A stretch of 64,000 bases of DNA from the NCBI GenBank assembly GCA_910589415.1, contig OU342630.1, forward strand, positions 78,674,186 through 78,738,185, given 5' to 3'. Of the stretch, positions 12,692 through 24,917 are shown one piece after another. How positions within the stretch are numbered: the first letter of the stretch is position 1; every line of letters begins with the position of its first letter. This stretch comes from Malachius bipustulatus (lineage: Eukaryota; Arthropoda; Insecta; Coleoptera; Melyridae). Made by a program: the position numbers and the translations under genes. Under the pieces are notes generated by a model, which saw nothing but the letters and a program-made list of their open reading frames with translations, had not been told where the DNA came from and did no database searches.

Positions 12692-13058
12692 TATTATTAT
12701 ATTATTCGCAAGTAAATAATTTGTTGATGGTTTTATAATGTCTACTAAACTGAATTTTATAGTCTACTTCTGGACAGATGCAGTGCGGTTTCATTATTTT
12801 ATGTTACAGTTCAGTACCTATTTAAAAGTGTATAAAAGACTGCTAGTTTCAATCAGAATGTACTTACTTAATGCATGGTAACATGAAAATTCCATAAGGT
12901 AGGTATATGAGATCTCATTATGTTTATTACAAAATACATGATGATTTAGGTGCCATGCTGCTTCCGACGAAAGACTCTTCGCCTAACAGGTCTTTTTATG
13001 CAGCAAATGTCGGTAATTTTGTTAATGGGAAAATTAAAAAAAATCGTATGTTAGCCGC

Positions 13059-13610
13059 CAGTGGCGGCTCGTGGATTGCAAAGTTAGTGAAATGTAGACT
13101 CTACACAAGACAAAGTCCAGTCAGTTCGAAAATTCGACTTTTACAAAGCCCGGTCAGCTCCCAAATTCGATTTTGCAAAGTCCGGTCAGCTCAAACAGTT
13201 TATTTTTGCAAAGCCCTGTCAGTTCCCAAATTCGATTTTTGCAAAGTCGTGTTAGATTTATTTTTTTTTGCAAAATCCGATTGTAACAGCCCAAAAAATA
13301 TAATTTTCGAGTTGACTGAGCTTTTTTTAAACGGATGAGCTGACCCGACTTTACAAAAAAAATCGAAGTGACAGGATCTTGTCAAACGAGATCTCGCAAA
13401 AAAACTAAAACAAAAAACAGACTTGGCGCTTTATATTTACTTATACCTATTTATAGAAAAAGAAATATTTAAAAATTTCAAATAAAACAAAATGAAAAGA
13501 AGAAGAAAATTACAACAAGATTTTTACAATAATTTAAAAATACATTATTTATTCAGAAGTTGCTGAAGTGACACACTTCATTCATTTCATCAGCTATAAA
13601 GCCGCCACTG
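13059..13610. mobile_element. hAT-type MITE with internal minisatellite
   Basis: A 552-bp element has 11-bp terminal inverted repeats: CAGTGGCGGCT on the left and AGCCGCCACTG on the right. It is flanked by 8-bp direct repeats differing at one position (TTAGCCGC at 13051-13058 and GTAGCCGC at 13611-13618). An 8-bp duplication and a CAGTGGCGGCT end are typical of hAT transposons. There is no transposase, so it is non-autonomous. Its left half carries the 33-bp tandem repeat listed separately. Confidence 0.75.
13111..13270. repeat. 33-bp minisatellite, about 4.5 units
   Basis: Units beginning CAAAG(T/C)CC(A/G)GTCAG start at 13111, 13144, 13176, 13209 and 13242, so the spacing is 32-33 bp. Typical unit content is CAAAGCCCGGTCAG then TCCCAAATTCGATTTT. 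An inverted, diverged unit lies near 13339-13375. Because 33 is a multiple of three, a weak frame (12907-13338) stays open across the repeat, but there is no sign that it is a gene. Confidence 0.8.
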
Positions 13611-13619
13611 GTAGCCGCT

Positions 13620-14840
13620 TGCAATTTTTCCAGTGATGTGTCAAAAAGAAAGCTGCGGTTCTATTATAAGAAAAATCCATTGTACTCAGTCTTGGGTACT
13701 TTTACGTTGATGTGACTGACCGCGTATATTTAGCATGTGCTAAATATCAATTCTTGTGAAGCTATTATAATAAATTTCAATTTTTAAAATAACTAAAGAA
13801 TACAATTTGAATTTGAAATAAACCCCAAACAATTATTTTTGCTATGTTTTACGACAGCAAGCAATTTAATATGACCACGATATTTAGCCCATATTCCTAA
13901 AACTTTACACCCCGGCCATTACTCAAAAATAATAAAATAAGAGGGATGCATAATATCATACAGTTTATATGGTGTTAACTTATTGAGATGGAGATTACGC
14001 AATTACATTGAAACAAATCGTTTGGGAATAGGGGTATAAGTCTTTTCATTAAAATGGGTGAAACCTGAGGTGAAAGCGGAGTTGATCCAAAAATTATATA
14101 CAAAAAAAAAAAACTGCAGTTAAATAAATATTGAGTCTCCTTTAACCCTGTTATATTTTCAGTGTTCCTACCTATCTCGTGTTGCCCCCATCAGCCTTTT
14201 TATATATTCTGATAACTTGAATTTGATAATCTCGGCATAAACTGATGCTACTATAGATCAGCTCTAATTAAATATAATATAATAGGTATATCAAGTCCAT
14301 TTTTTGGGAGCTCTATAACCCCTTAAAGATAAAGTTACAAGATTTGTATCACCCTGTATGTGAGCGAATTGACATCATAATACCAATATACTAGGAAATA
14401 AAACTAAGACCTTGTAATGATAAATTGTATAATAATTTTCATTACTAAAGGAGACACTATATTTTTTAGATAGGTAACATACTTTTAGACATCTTTGATA
14501 AGGTTATCAGATTATATCCTTTTGATACCAATGATTTCTACAAAAACCTTATTATTATGATAATAATAATAGGTGTCTAAAATTTATAAGTAAGTTTTTG
14601 ATTATGTTACTATTGTTCTCATCGATTAGAATTTTAATTAATATCACTTGTTAAAATTAATCATTGATAATAAGCCGGTAATAATTTACTCGTATGTAAT
14701 TACATAAATTTACAATGTCATGCATAGACTAACGATAATCCATCTTTTGTAGGAAAATAAAGATAATAATAATTATATTTAAGCTTTTGCCAGTTTGTCA
14801 GTGTTCTCTTGAGATGCTGTTCAAAATACTCGTTAATATA
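13620..14840. other. AT-rich sequence with a stray element end
   Basis: No gene is seen. A segment near 14280-14360 ends TATCACCCTGTATG and is probably the orphan right end of a foldback or Tc1/mariner-type element. A TAATAATAAT simple repeat occurs near 14557-14572. Confidence 0.4.
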
Positions 14841-15779
14841 CAGGGTGGTCCAACTTAAAACGTCAGGACTTTACCAAACGATAGATAACGTTAAAATAAT
14901 GCCAGTTTCTCTAATACACTTATAGCCGGGAAAGCATCCTTTTCAAGATTCGCGTTGAAGTTTTGGAAAAAAAATAATGTTATGAGAATATTGTCAAAAC
15001 GGCTGCTTTTAAAAAATTGAAATTTGGCACACAGCATGAGCCAAATTCTTCATTTATCTTTCATTCTATCTTTCATGATTTACGGCTTATAGTGATAAAT
15101 TGCGAAAACCAGCGGCGGAGATATGGGTGTGACATCGCCCCTTTTCAAAAAAAAAAAAAAAAATTGACGCCACTGACTCTATGGCAAATTTAATAATACT
15201 ATTCAATGCCCCATGCTTTTTAGAACAAAAAAGTACTCTTTAATTTTTTTCACAAGGCACCGTTTTCGAGATAATTCAGGTTTTCTTAGGTAATATCCGT
15301 AGCCATTTTAAGAATAACAGACAAATTTTAATTAAATAAATTTTACTTAAATAATTAAATAACTTAAATAAAAATAATAAATAAAAATAATAAATAAATA
15401 ACTTAAATAATAAATAAACAACACCTAACTAATGTATAACAATTGCCAGTAGCCATAGAGTCAGTGGCGTCAATTTTTTTATTTTTTTTTTTTGAAAAGG
15501 GGCGATGGCACACCCATATCTCCGCCGCTGGTTTTCGCAATTTATCACCATAAGCCGTAAATCATGAAAGATACTTGGCTCATGCTGTGTGCCAAATTTC
15601 AATTTTTTAAAAGCAGCCGTTTTGACAATATTCTCAAAACATTATTTTTTTCCCAAAACTTCAACGCTGTATCTTGAAAAGGATGCTTTCCCGGCTATAA
15701 GTGTATTAGAGAAATTGTCATTATTTTAACGTTATCTATCGTTTGGTAAAGTCCTGAAGTTTTAAGTTGGACCACCCTG
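14841..15779. mobile_element. foldback MITE, 939 bp, near-identical arms
   Basis: The left arm starts CAGGGTGGTCCAACTTAAAA after TA (14839-14840). The right arm ends TTTTAAGTTGGACCACCCTG at 15779, followed by CA where TA is expected. The arms are about 355 bp and match almost throughout, including the AAATTTGGCACACAGCATGAG and CCAGCGGCGGAGATATGGGTG strings. The left arm has an extra TCTTTCATTC-type duplication near 15055-15075. The 230-bp centre is AAATAA-rich. A transcript would fold into a very long hairpin. Confidence 0.92.
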
Positions 15780-16139
15780 CACAAACAAAACGAGTTAATT
15801 TAAATGATATCTGTTACAAACAGGGTAATTTTTCCAAGATGACATGGGGATCGTAGAAAATTAGGAAAATTAGAAGACGTGATGATTTATTTTAATAATT
15901 TTTTTCAGTTCCGGCTTAATCAGAAATATTCCCACATAGCAGTTTCAAAAGTGTGTAATGACGACAATCTCGATGACAATCATACATTTTCTAGAGAAGA
16001 ATTAAAAATCGTATTAAGACGACGAAAGGGTCAAAAGTTGTCAAAAAGTCAATAAAAAATAGCAATGTAATATTTTTTGACAAAATCAAGTTAGGTGACG
16101 TACAAATTGGGGAGCTATAGCAACGCCAAAATCCAAGTC

Positions 16140-17300
16140 ATATAAATAGTGTATTAATGCGTTTTATGAGTTAATTAATTAATGAGTTGATTCAATTATG
16201 AATATTTACGCCACTTTGAAAATAGAGTTGTTGAAATTTTTTAAGATCATATCATATTGGTAGGTTATAGTTCTCTTTTGTGAAAAATTCAGTTCAATCC
16301 CTTTGAAAATGTGTCCTAGAAATAATATTGAAGTTAAACAATTTTGACCTACTTTCTACCTACGCCACTGGTAAACTAACGACTAAAACGCATTTTTTGG
16401 CACAAGTGTAACTTGGGATACGTTCTTATTATTCTGTTAACTTGGTTGAAAAATTATGGTTAGTTTTGGATATACAGGTGTTCTAAAAAGGTGTTTTACA
16501 AAAGTTCAGGTTGCCGCTGTTTTGAAATGACTTGACTGATATTGCTCAAATTCAATACCACACCACTCCCTCCAGACATCTAACTATTACAAAAATTTCA
16601 GTTCCCTAGATAAAAACTAGTACCTGGAATCGAGTGACAAGAATTTTTGTGAAATTTGAAGGGACACCCTGTACAAACAACGTTTTTTTTTAGAAACCTT
16701 TTTCCAATAAAAATCCACAGTCCTCCCTAGGTTCAACAAGGGTTTCAAATTTTGTGCCTACAGTTTGAAAGGTACAGGGGCCTTGTGTAAATCGAAAATT
16801 TGAAATTTTTAGAGTAATAACCCTCATATAAAAATGTTTTATTTCCCCGCTATTTTAATTATTTGCTAGCTGAAATTTTTCCTGGTTAAAGGTTATTAGT
16901 ATAGTTGCCTACTGTAGAAAATTCAGTTCAATTCCGTTAAAAATATGCTCGCATAAATAGTTATAGAAATTTGGCAATTATTACCCTTTTCCAATACCCA
17001 CGCCACTGGCTTATTAAAAGAAAAATTTTACTTTTTTTACACTATCGTAAAGTTCGAGAAACGTTCTTCTCATCCTGTTGATTTAATTTTAAAATTTTTT
17101 ATTCGATATTGCATATAACAGGGGTTCAAAAAGATAGCAATTTTTTTTTCAAACGGGTGCCATTTTGAAACGGTTCGACCGATTTTGCTCTAATGCAATA
17201 CCAGACCATAAAAATTTCAGTCCCCGAGATTGAAAAGGGCGACTTTGGTCATGTGAAAAAATGGATTTTTCGAAATTTGAATGGGACACCGTGTAAGCTA
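16140..17300 (+). repeat. composite interspersed repeat, two units
   Basis: Two diverged tandem units of one family are present (about 16190-16670 and 16860-17300). Each reads in order: a TTCAGTTCAATxCC string, a 'tacgccactggtaaacta' or 'cacgccactggcttatta' box, a TACAGGxGTTC box, a GCCGCxxTTTTGAAA box, a CAATACCAGACCA box, an AAAATTTCAGTxCCxxAGAT box and a closing GAATGGGACACC(C/G)TGTA box. The same unit recurs at 25322-25690, 27340-27760, 42080-43430, 46640-47430 (inverted) and 58480-58780. No protein is encoded. Confidence 0.75.
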
Positions 17301-17510
17301 TTGTGTACGTCACTTTAGAATCTCTTTAGATTCTTTTTCTAGTAACAAAAAGCTAAAAAAAACAAATGCTCTATGTCATCTGTATGTCATTTTCATAACC
17401 TTTACGTTATGCCAAATTTAAATAAATAGTATGACACTACAAAATGCAAACTTCCTTGATGTACACATTTCTTTTGTTGACTATTTCTGAGCAGCTACCT
17501 ACTGTATATA

Positions 17511-18257
17511 CAGGTTGTTCCTAGATTTCTTTCTTAAGGGATATCCGCGTTATTATCTCAAAAGAGAAAATTAGTTATGTCAAAATATGAAATTTCAAAT
17601 ATAAGCCCCAAGACTTTGCGGCTGTAACCTCAATACACATTTACGCCTTTCAACCCCAAAATGATCGTCCCATACTTGTCTTTTTTTTAACTACACTCTT
17701 TTTTTGCGAAGCAGGATTACTGACTTTCTTCTAAATACAATGACATGCTTTTTGAAAATCTAAGCACTACATTTTGACAAACTACTGTCAAATTATACCG
17801 CGACTATTTTTTCAACTCGAAACGTGGCATGTCGACTTGGCTATTGTTGTCATTCGTTATCAAAGTTTCTCAAATGTGTTGATGAAATGTTTCTCAAATC
17901 AAAAAGGCCTAAAATTTGTCTTTTTTACTCCTTGTCAACGCTGTTTTTTTAATATAGTTTATTGTTTTTGGTAAGCTAAGTGCCCATGCTTAAATTTTAA
18001 AAAATCTAATGTCATTGCATTCAAAACAAAGTCAGTAAACCAGGCAAGCAAAAAGAAAAACTAGGGATGTAATTTGAAAAAAAAAATAGGAGATGGTTGC
18101 TTGGGGTTAAAAGGCGTAAAATTCGAGGTAAAATTGTATTCAGGGTGCAGCCGCAAAGCCTTAGAGGTGTATATTTGAAATTTCACAAATTTCATTTGCT
18201 TCTCGTTTGAAATAACATGGAAATCCCTTGATAGAGAAATCTTGATGGGACACCCTG
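17511..18257. mobile_element. foldback MITE, 747 bp
   Basis: The left end is CAGGTTGTTCC after TA (17509-17510); the right end is GGGACACCCTG followed by CA. The arms pair through the left GGGATATCCGCGTTATT and AAGACTTTGCGGCTG strings and the right counterparts CAGCCGCAAAGCCTT and AATAACATGGAAATCCC. The arms are more diverged than in other foldbacks here. Its right half resembles the right half of the chimeric element at 43578-44337. Confidence 0.75.
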
Positions 18258-18323
18258 CATAATAATGGAAAATCAAAGCAGAATCTTGTCTAATACAAGA
18301 TTTTCCATTAATCAGTACATATA

Positions 18324-19245
18324 CAGGTGAGCCAGTTTTTTTGTAGCATGATTTCACCAGTTTATAGAAGACCTGTTTAATTAAGGTTCGGAATGTTCGG
18401 AAAAGCTTGGAAAAACCGGTTTTCGCCTCATAACTAGGGCATTTCTCAATATTTTAATTTTATACAAAGAGGTTGTTTATTATAATTAAGTACACGCAAG
18501 ACGAAGAAAAACCCGGGTGAAAAAATTGATCAGTGGCTTAGATAGAGAGTATACATATTACCCCTTTTTTGCTCAACAACTTCTACGTCCATGGACTTGC
18601 GAGACCCTAAATATCAGCGTTCGATTCCCTGGTGATTTCTTACCAAAAAAGGTATGTACTTATAAATATTTATATTTATAATTATAAATTCGCCATAGTT
18701 TTTGAGTAAATTGAGTGTAAGCCTTTTTTTAAAATTGAATCATACCGCAAGAGTAAGCTCATTTTTTCGATATTTATTGTAATTTTTGGATGTAAAATAA
18801 TAATTTAGAAAATCTAATTTTGTATAGATAATAGACTCAATTTACTAAAAAAACTATAGGGAATTTCGTATATAAGTATACCTACCTTTTTTTGTAAGAA
18901 ATCTCAAGGGACTGATAAGTAAGGTCTTGTCAGTACATGGGCGTAGAAGTTGTTGAGCGGAAAAGGGATCATATACCCTGGATCTAGGCCAGTGATGAAT
19001 TCCCCCCCCCCGTGTTTTTCTTCATTTTGTGTGCTATAAGTTATAATAAATAACCTCTTGGTATAATATTAAAATATTGAGAAATGCCCAAGTTATGCGG
19101 AGAAAACTGTAAAAAAAATTGTTTACCACCCTGTATCTTTTTTTCTAAGCTTTTTCGGACATAATGTTTATGGGAACTTTTATTCCTCAAAAACAGACCT
19201 TCTATAAACTGGTGAAGTTCTGCTACAAAAAACTGACTCATCCTG
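18324..19245. mobile_element. foldback MITE, 922 bp
   Basis: The left end is CAGGTGAGCCAGTTTTTTTG after TA (18322-18323); the right end is CAAAAAACTGACTCATCCTG before TA (19246-19247). The arms pair over about 330 bp, for example ATAGAAGACCTG with the complement near 19195 and GCTCAACAACTTCTACG with the complement near 18945. A C-run (about 19003-19013) breaks the right arm. The loop is AT-rich. Confidence 0.85.
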
Positions 19246-19249
19246 TATA

Positions 19250-22200
19250 GCTACTCACAGAAAATTCTAGTGAATATGCACTGCCACAATTTCAAGCCTT
19301 TACCTTATTCAAAGTTTAGAATAAGATAAAAATCTCTAATTTGTCTATTTTTGTCTGAAACGACTATTAAATCTAAGAAAGAAACTTTGGCAATCAAAAA
19401 TTAAAACCACAAAAGCCTCATATCATAATTTTATTCACCTTCTTCCCTGCAAAGGGACGGAACCCGAGACGAACCATATCAACGCTTATTAATGTTTTTT
19501 GACAAAAACTTTTTTCTTAATAAATGTTTTCAGTTTGCGCACAATTATTTTCTTTGGTATTTAACATTTTTTTTAGGTACCTACTACCTAATATTCAAAA
19601 TAAAAAAAGTAAGGAGGCAAACGGACTTCAGGTCCTCAACCTATATGTCTAGGTAATAAGAATTATGGTATACCCACCTAACTAAAAAAATTTAAAAATA
19701 AAAGTTTTACGTTTTAGGTAAGCAGGTAGCGAGGCAGGTAGGTACCTTCAATAGGAGATACATAATAATTAAAAGATAAGAGCTTTTAACTTTTGAAAAC
19801 ATGAAACAATATCGTTAATATTTTTCCTACTTACGAGTGTTTCTTCCTGGATCTCTGCTTCTTCTTCTTCTCCATTAGTTTCAAAATCTTTACCCCCAAA
19901 TACAATATTTTCACTGGAAAACTTTACTAAGCCCACAACGTCGGTACCTAATTTAAAATCACCTTCGACTAAAATGACTGAATATCACTCAGAATGTCAC
20001 AACAACGATATGCGGGTCGTAGCCCAGTAGGCCCGAGGGGGTGTTCGATTCTTTCTATTGTTTCACGGCAGGGCAAGCACGTGTAGCTTTAAATGTCAGT
20101 GTGCAATCTCGTTAGGTCGCGTTGTCTTCTTGTGCCGGTTTCGCGGCTACCTTGATCGGAGTATTGAATGCATCACGGCATAATATCAGAGAATCGAGTT
20201 GCCCCTACCAGTGACAGCAGGAAAGCCAGCTGAAGTTGATTCACCATCACCAGTGACGTGCAAGGTTTGAAGAGGTGATTCCTCATAAAGATGATAAGCA
20301 GGAAAAGTGGTGACAATTTTTAAATATTATGATTGTAATGACCGATTCTTTATCTTTTGCAATTATTTTGCAGCATGTAAATAATAATTATTGTGCACAT
20401 TAAATACACGGAAAGTCTTCATCTAAAAGATTGACGCAACAATCCCTTTAGCATATAGGTAGGTAGGTACTCTATCTCACTTAACAATATTACTCGAGAA
20501 GATGAGATAAATTATTAGGTAGTAGGTTAATAGGTATTCATCAACAAGTGAATAATTATGGCTATTACTCACGAGTCAACGAATGCAACGATTTTACTTG
20601 AATAACGCGTCAATATTTATTTTTGAATATTTGAATAATACTCTGAAAAATGTGTTTTTGATTGACGCCTCTGTATCCTGATGAGGGTGTCATTTTGGAT
20701 GTTTCGATCCACTAGACATAGGAATCTGTGGTAGAGAGCTGGTGGTACCTTTCGGGGAAACCCTGCACAATTGGTTTATAATCATTTTTATGGGATTGAA
20801 AATTTTAAACGCTGAAATGCACAGCAACCGCATTCACCTATCTAGAATTAAAGGAATAAAAATTCATATTCCTGAATGCGGTTTAAAAATTAAGCAATTA
20901 TTCAGTTACGGAATTAAATTATTCAAATAATAATTCAGAATTTATTCCATGCATGATTTCAACCAAAACAATTTAGACGGAAGAAAACGAAATAAACACA
21001 ATGCGTGATTAGATTAGTCATTAGAAATTCATTTGAAAACAGCGAAGAATCTTTTTAAGCGGTCATTAACATTATTTACTATCAAACTGAAAGAAATGTT
21101 CAACCATCATAATTTACCACAAAAATTAGAAAACATGTGTAATGTTGTGTATTTTAAAATTTTATAAAGAAATTTCAGAAGATTTGATTGAAACATTGGT
21201 ATTTGTCCAATTTTTCCTGCAAAGTACAATGCTGTCCTCATGTGTTATGCTATTTTAAGAGATCTTCTTTTTCGCATTCCGGTCGGCTTAATTTCCGCAT
21301 GCACAGCAGCTCGACCCCGCCTTCTCAATCTCAATCAAGCCCTATTGAGCTGATACAAAATATGATGGAAAATTAAATTATGGTCTATTACCTACGACTT
21401 CAGATTTCGATTTTTCTGCTTTCAGGCCCGAATTATACCCCAGTCGCACGACACCTTCTCTGTTCATCGTTAACATCTAGTTGCCTTGACTTTGATTTAT
21501 CCTATCGCTCCTCCAGTGGCATAACTTCAAAATTTTCCACCGGGGGTAGGAATTTGTTAATTTACCCTTTTAAATAATGTACTATAATACTTATGTAGAT
21601 GTAAATTAAGCTGTGATCGAACCCGCTGACTTGAGAAAAAATTATTAAAGTACTTATGATTTAAGTCACCTGGGGGAATGTACTGGGTAATAGAGCAACG
21701 ACGTAATATGTTTTTGAATTCTCCATTTTCATAATGTGAGTTAAAAGAAACCAACCCGATAAATAGATACAATTAATGCTCGTTTATACCCTCGGGCGCC
21801 ATCTTTGGTTTCTCCCTTTAGGAAGACGAGGTCGATCCCCGCAACTACATTGATCTTTTTTTACGTATTTGCCAACGTGGGTAACATGATAGCAGGATTT
21901 AATTGTTTCCAGGCTAATCACTGGAGAAACTCATGTTTAATAAATGCTGGTGGCAGATAATATGGAGGTTGATGGAAACGGTAAAACACGACTTTGAGGA
22001 ATCATTAGGTAGGTATATAACGTTTATTTTATCAAACGTATTTACAGTCATGCAGTTTATGCTTTCATGCAGTTTATTATGCACTTGCACATTATTCTTA
22101 TCCTAATGAGTGCGTTAACTATTTATTTTATGGGATTACACATTAATGAATTTTACTACTGGGTTGTTATATAAAATGAACGATATGACAAGGATGCCAT

Positions 22201-22849
22201 GCAGCAGGTGGAAATCAAATTGCCAAACAAGTTGTAAGTATTTCTCGATCTAAATGTACTTTTTCTCCTCGGCACGGTTTGGTGTCAGAAATCTAGAATC
22301 TCTGAAGTGACACTAAGTTAATACAGGGGTCCTTAGTACAGGAGTCCTTCATACAGAAGTACAACCTAGCCATGTATATATGCACTTTGACTAAGCAGCA
22401 AACATCCTGAAAAAATAGGTACCTATACATTTTTATGTCTATTACTGTAAGAATAGTCTTAATATCTTAGGAATCAAAAGAGGAAGTTCGCCCCCATGTC
22501 CCCATGGAAATCTTGCTTTGGAGACAAGGCAGATTAATATAATTCTATATATCATATTAACTATAAAATCAATATCCTTTTTTAACACTGTTTATAATAT
22601 TTTTTTCAAGGTTTTCAGGATTCATATCAAGCAAATTGTTGACTGTGTCAGTGTGTAGTAACATTATATTTGCCTTAGTATATGATACGATATTATTAAA
22701 ACAAATACTCGTGAAGAGCCCACCTGATGTATAATAATACCCGTATTCATTAGTGTAGAGGATATGATACATGTACACAATTTTCATCTTTAAATATTAG
22801 AAATTAATAAACTTAATTAACGAATATTTTGTATCCAATTGATTTCTAA
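19250..22849. other. intergenic sequence, no gene assigned
   Basis: Open frames here are 72 codons or shorter, without recognisable motifs. A relatively GC-rich island (about 19990-20270) contains a tRNA-like A-box/B-box pair discussed among the findings. Short direct repeats such as ATACAGGxGTCCTT occur near 22325-22365. Nothing else could be assigned. Confidence 0.4.
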
Positions 22850-24150
22850 TAACCGTCAGCTGTGTCATATGCTTATAAAGGTGCCCCGGTTTTTGCCTCG
22901 AAAAATTAATAATTATGCAACATTTTCTTCTGGTAGAGAAAATTTTTCTATAAACTTGATATTTTTCAACTCCTTAACATGTTACAGTCATTTAATCTGA
23001 AAAAATATCAAAATTTAAAAAAATCAGTGGCGTACCTATATTTTTAATTGCAACAAAATGGGAGGGGTGCCCCTCCTGGACGCCCCCAGTGAAGACTGGA
23101 CTCAATAAATTTATTCTACTTGGGGCTAAAGGAGCTTATTATTACTACAAATAACACTATCAAATTTCGGCAATGTCGGCAAAAGAATGTATGAGAAATT
23201 ATTTTTTTTAAACAGATAAAAAAACAACTTTACCCTGTATTTTGAAAACCAGACACTTTAGACCATGTTTATTTAGTATGTACATACTAGGTAGGTATTA
23301 AGTAAACCCTGTATATCGTTTTAAAGTTTTACTTACTATTAAAGAATAGCTGTAACATATATTAAGGAAAAATATAAATAACCGTCAGCTGTGCTGTTTA
23401 TACAGCTGTTTATAGAGGGTGTCCCGATTTTTTCCTCGCAAAATTTATAATTATACAGTAAATTTTCTTCTGAGTAAAAAGTTTTCTATAAACTTGATAT
23501 TTTTTCAACTCCATGTTACAGTCATTTAATCTGAAAAAAATCAAAATTTACAAAAATCAGTGGCGTACATTTTTAATTGCAATAAAATGGGAGGGGTGCC
23601 CTTCTCTGAACGCCCCCAGTGGCGACTGGGTTTAATAAATTTAATCTACTTGGAGCTAAAGGAGCTTATTACAACAAATAACACTACCAAATTTCAGCAA
23701 TATTCGAAAAAGAATATTTGAATATTATTTAATAAAAAAACATATTAAAAAAAAAAAACCGTTAACATCCTGTATCTTGAAAACTAGACACTTTGTGACG
23801 TGACACACGTTAAATGAACTTTTCTACTTGAAATTGACCCAGGAATGGACCCTAAATTTAGTATTCTTGTATTGGTTTTTAGGTTCTCTCAGGCTTACTT
23901 TTGTAATTATTAATAAATAGTTTATTAATTATTAAACTATTTATTAATAATTACAAAAGTAAGCCTGAGAGAACCTAAAAACCAATACAAGAATAATAAT
24001 ATAATTCATCTATACGGCATAATTGGTTCAATATTTACAATTTTCTAACTAAATTTAGTAGGTACATACTTTTTTTTAATTTTTTTATTACATACGTTTT
24101 AAAGTTTTACTTACTATTTAAGAACAGCTGCGACATGTTAAGGAGTTGAA
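22850..24150. repeat. 529-bp tandem repeat, second copy interrupted
   Basis: Copy A starts TAACCGTCAGCTGTG at 22850 and copy B starts with the same string at 23379. Both carry, in order, TTTTTxCCTCG, TAAACTTGATATTTTT, CAGTCATTTAATCTGAAAAA, AAAATCAGTGGCGTAC, AAAATGGGAGGGGTGCCC, CGCCCCCAGTG and GGAGCTTATTA. Copy A ends with GTTTTAAAGTTTTACTTACT (about 23310) just before copy B. The matching end of copy B is displaced to about 24096-24115 by an insertion holding the palindrome at 23862-23995. Confidence 0.85.
23862..23995. repeat. 134-bp near-perfect palindrome without spacer
   Basis: The sequence reads the same on both strands from 23862 to 23995 around a centre at 23928/23929, with one mismatched pair (23925/23932). 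Each arm contains ATTCTTGTATTGG, TTTTTAGGTTCTCTCAGGC and TTACTTTTGTAATTATT or their complement. It lies inside an insertion bounded by two CTAAATTTAGTA strings (23852-23863 and 24049-24060). Confidence 0.95.
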
Positions 24151-24200
24151 AAAATACAAAGTATCATCATTTTGGGATCTCGTAAACGGTAAGAGATATA

Positions 24201-24852
24201 CAGGGTCGATTAAATAATTAGAGAAAAGTTGTAGGTACAATTTTATGGTTAATAAGAATCTGAAACTAAATTTATGGAAGCTTCAGGCGTTGCTGAAATA
24301 TCTTGAAAAAAGCTTATAAATCGAGAATTATATTTTCAGTAATCTCTTTTATTATTGAAAATAAATTATTAATTTTTTGGAGCTTTACAACATAAGTCGT
24401 CAACAACTAATTATTTGACATTTTAAAAATTTTCAAAGCCGGTCCAGATCTCAAAGTTTTCATAGTCGGCTTTTGTTTTTCTTATAGTCGCCATATTGTA
24501 TTTTCCAGTCATTCGATATTAAAAAAAATCAAGGAAAACAAAAACCTATCACATTCAAAATAAAATTTCTTCAAAATTTTATTCTCCCTTTTTCGAAAAA
24601 AATAACTATGAAAACACTGGGATCTGAAGGGTGTTGAAAATTTTTGCAATGTCAGATGTTTACAACTTATGCAAACCTACGAAAAATAATTTATTTATTT
24701 TCAATAATAAGAAATAATATGACTGAAAAAGTGAAATCTCGATTTTCAGTTTTTTCAGGATATTTCAGCAGCGCCTGAAGTTTTCATAAATTTTGTTTCA
24801 GATTCTTAGTCACCATAAAATTATGTAGCTTTCTCTAATTTTATCGACCCTG
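24201..24852. mobile_element. foldback MITE, 652 bp
   Basis: The left end is CAGGGTCGATTAAAT after TA (24199-24200); the right end is AATTTTATCGACCCTG before TA (24853-24854). The arms pair for about 250 bp, including AAGAATCTGAAAC, CTTCAGGCG and GCTGAAATATC. The middle is AT-rich, with a weaker inverted pairing around GTCGCCATATTG. Confidence 0.85.
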
Positions 24853-24917
24853 TATTTCCTACCGCTTACGATATTCCAATGATTGCTAGTTCAAAAATTT
24901 CCCACCCTGTATATCTA

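Noticed and set aside
13111..13270. Regular repeats considered as a CRISPR-like array
   Set aside because: Units are contiguous without spacers and lie in a eukaryotic MITE; it is a minisatellite.
18534..18628. A-box-like TGGCTTAGATAG and B-box-like GTTCGATTCC inside the foldback at 18324
   Set aside because: About 85 bp apart and the B-box is not kept in the opposite arm; too weak to call a SINE or tRNA.
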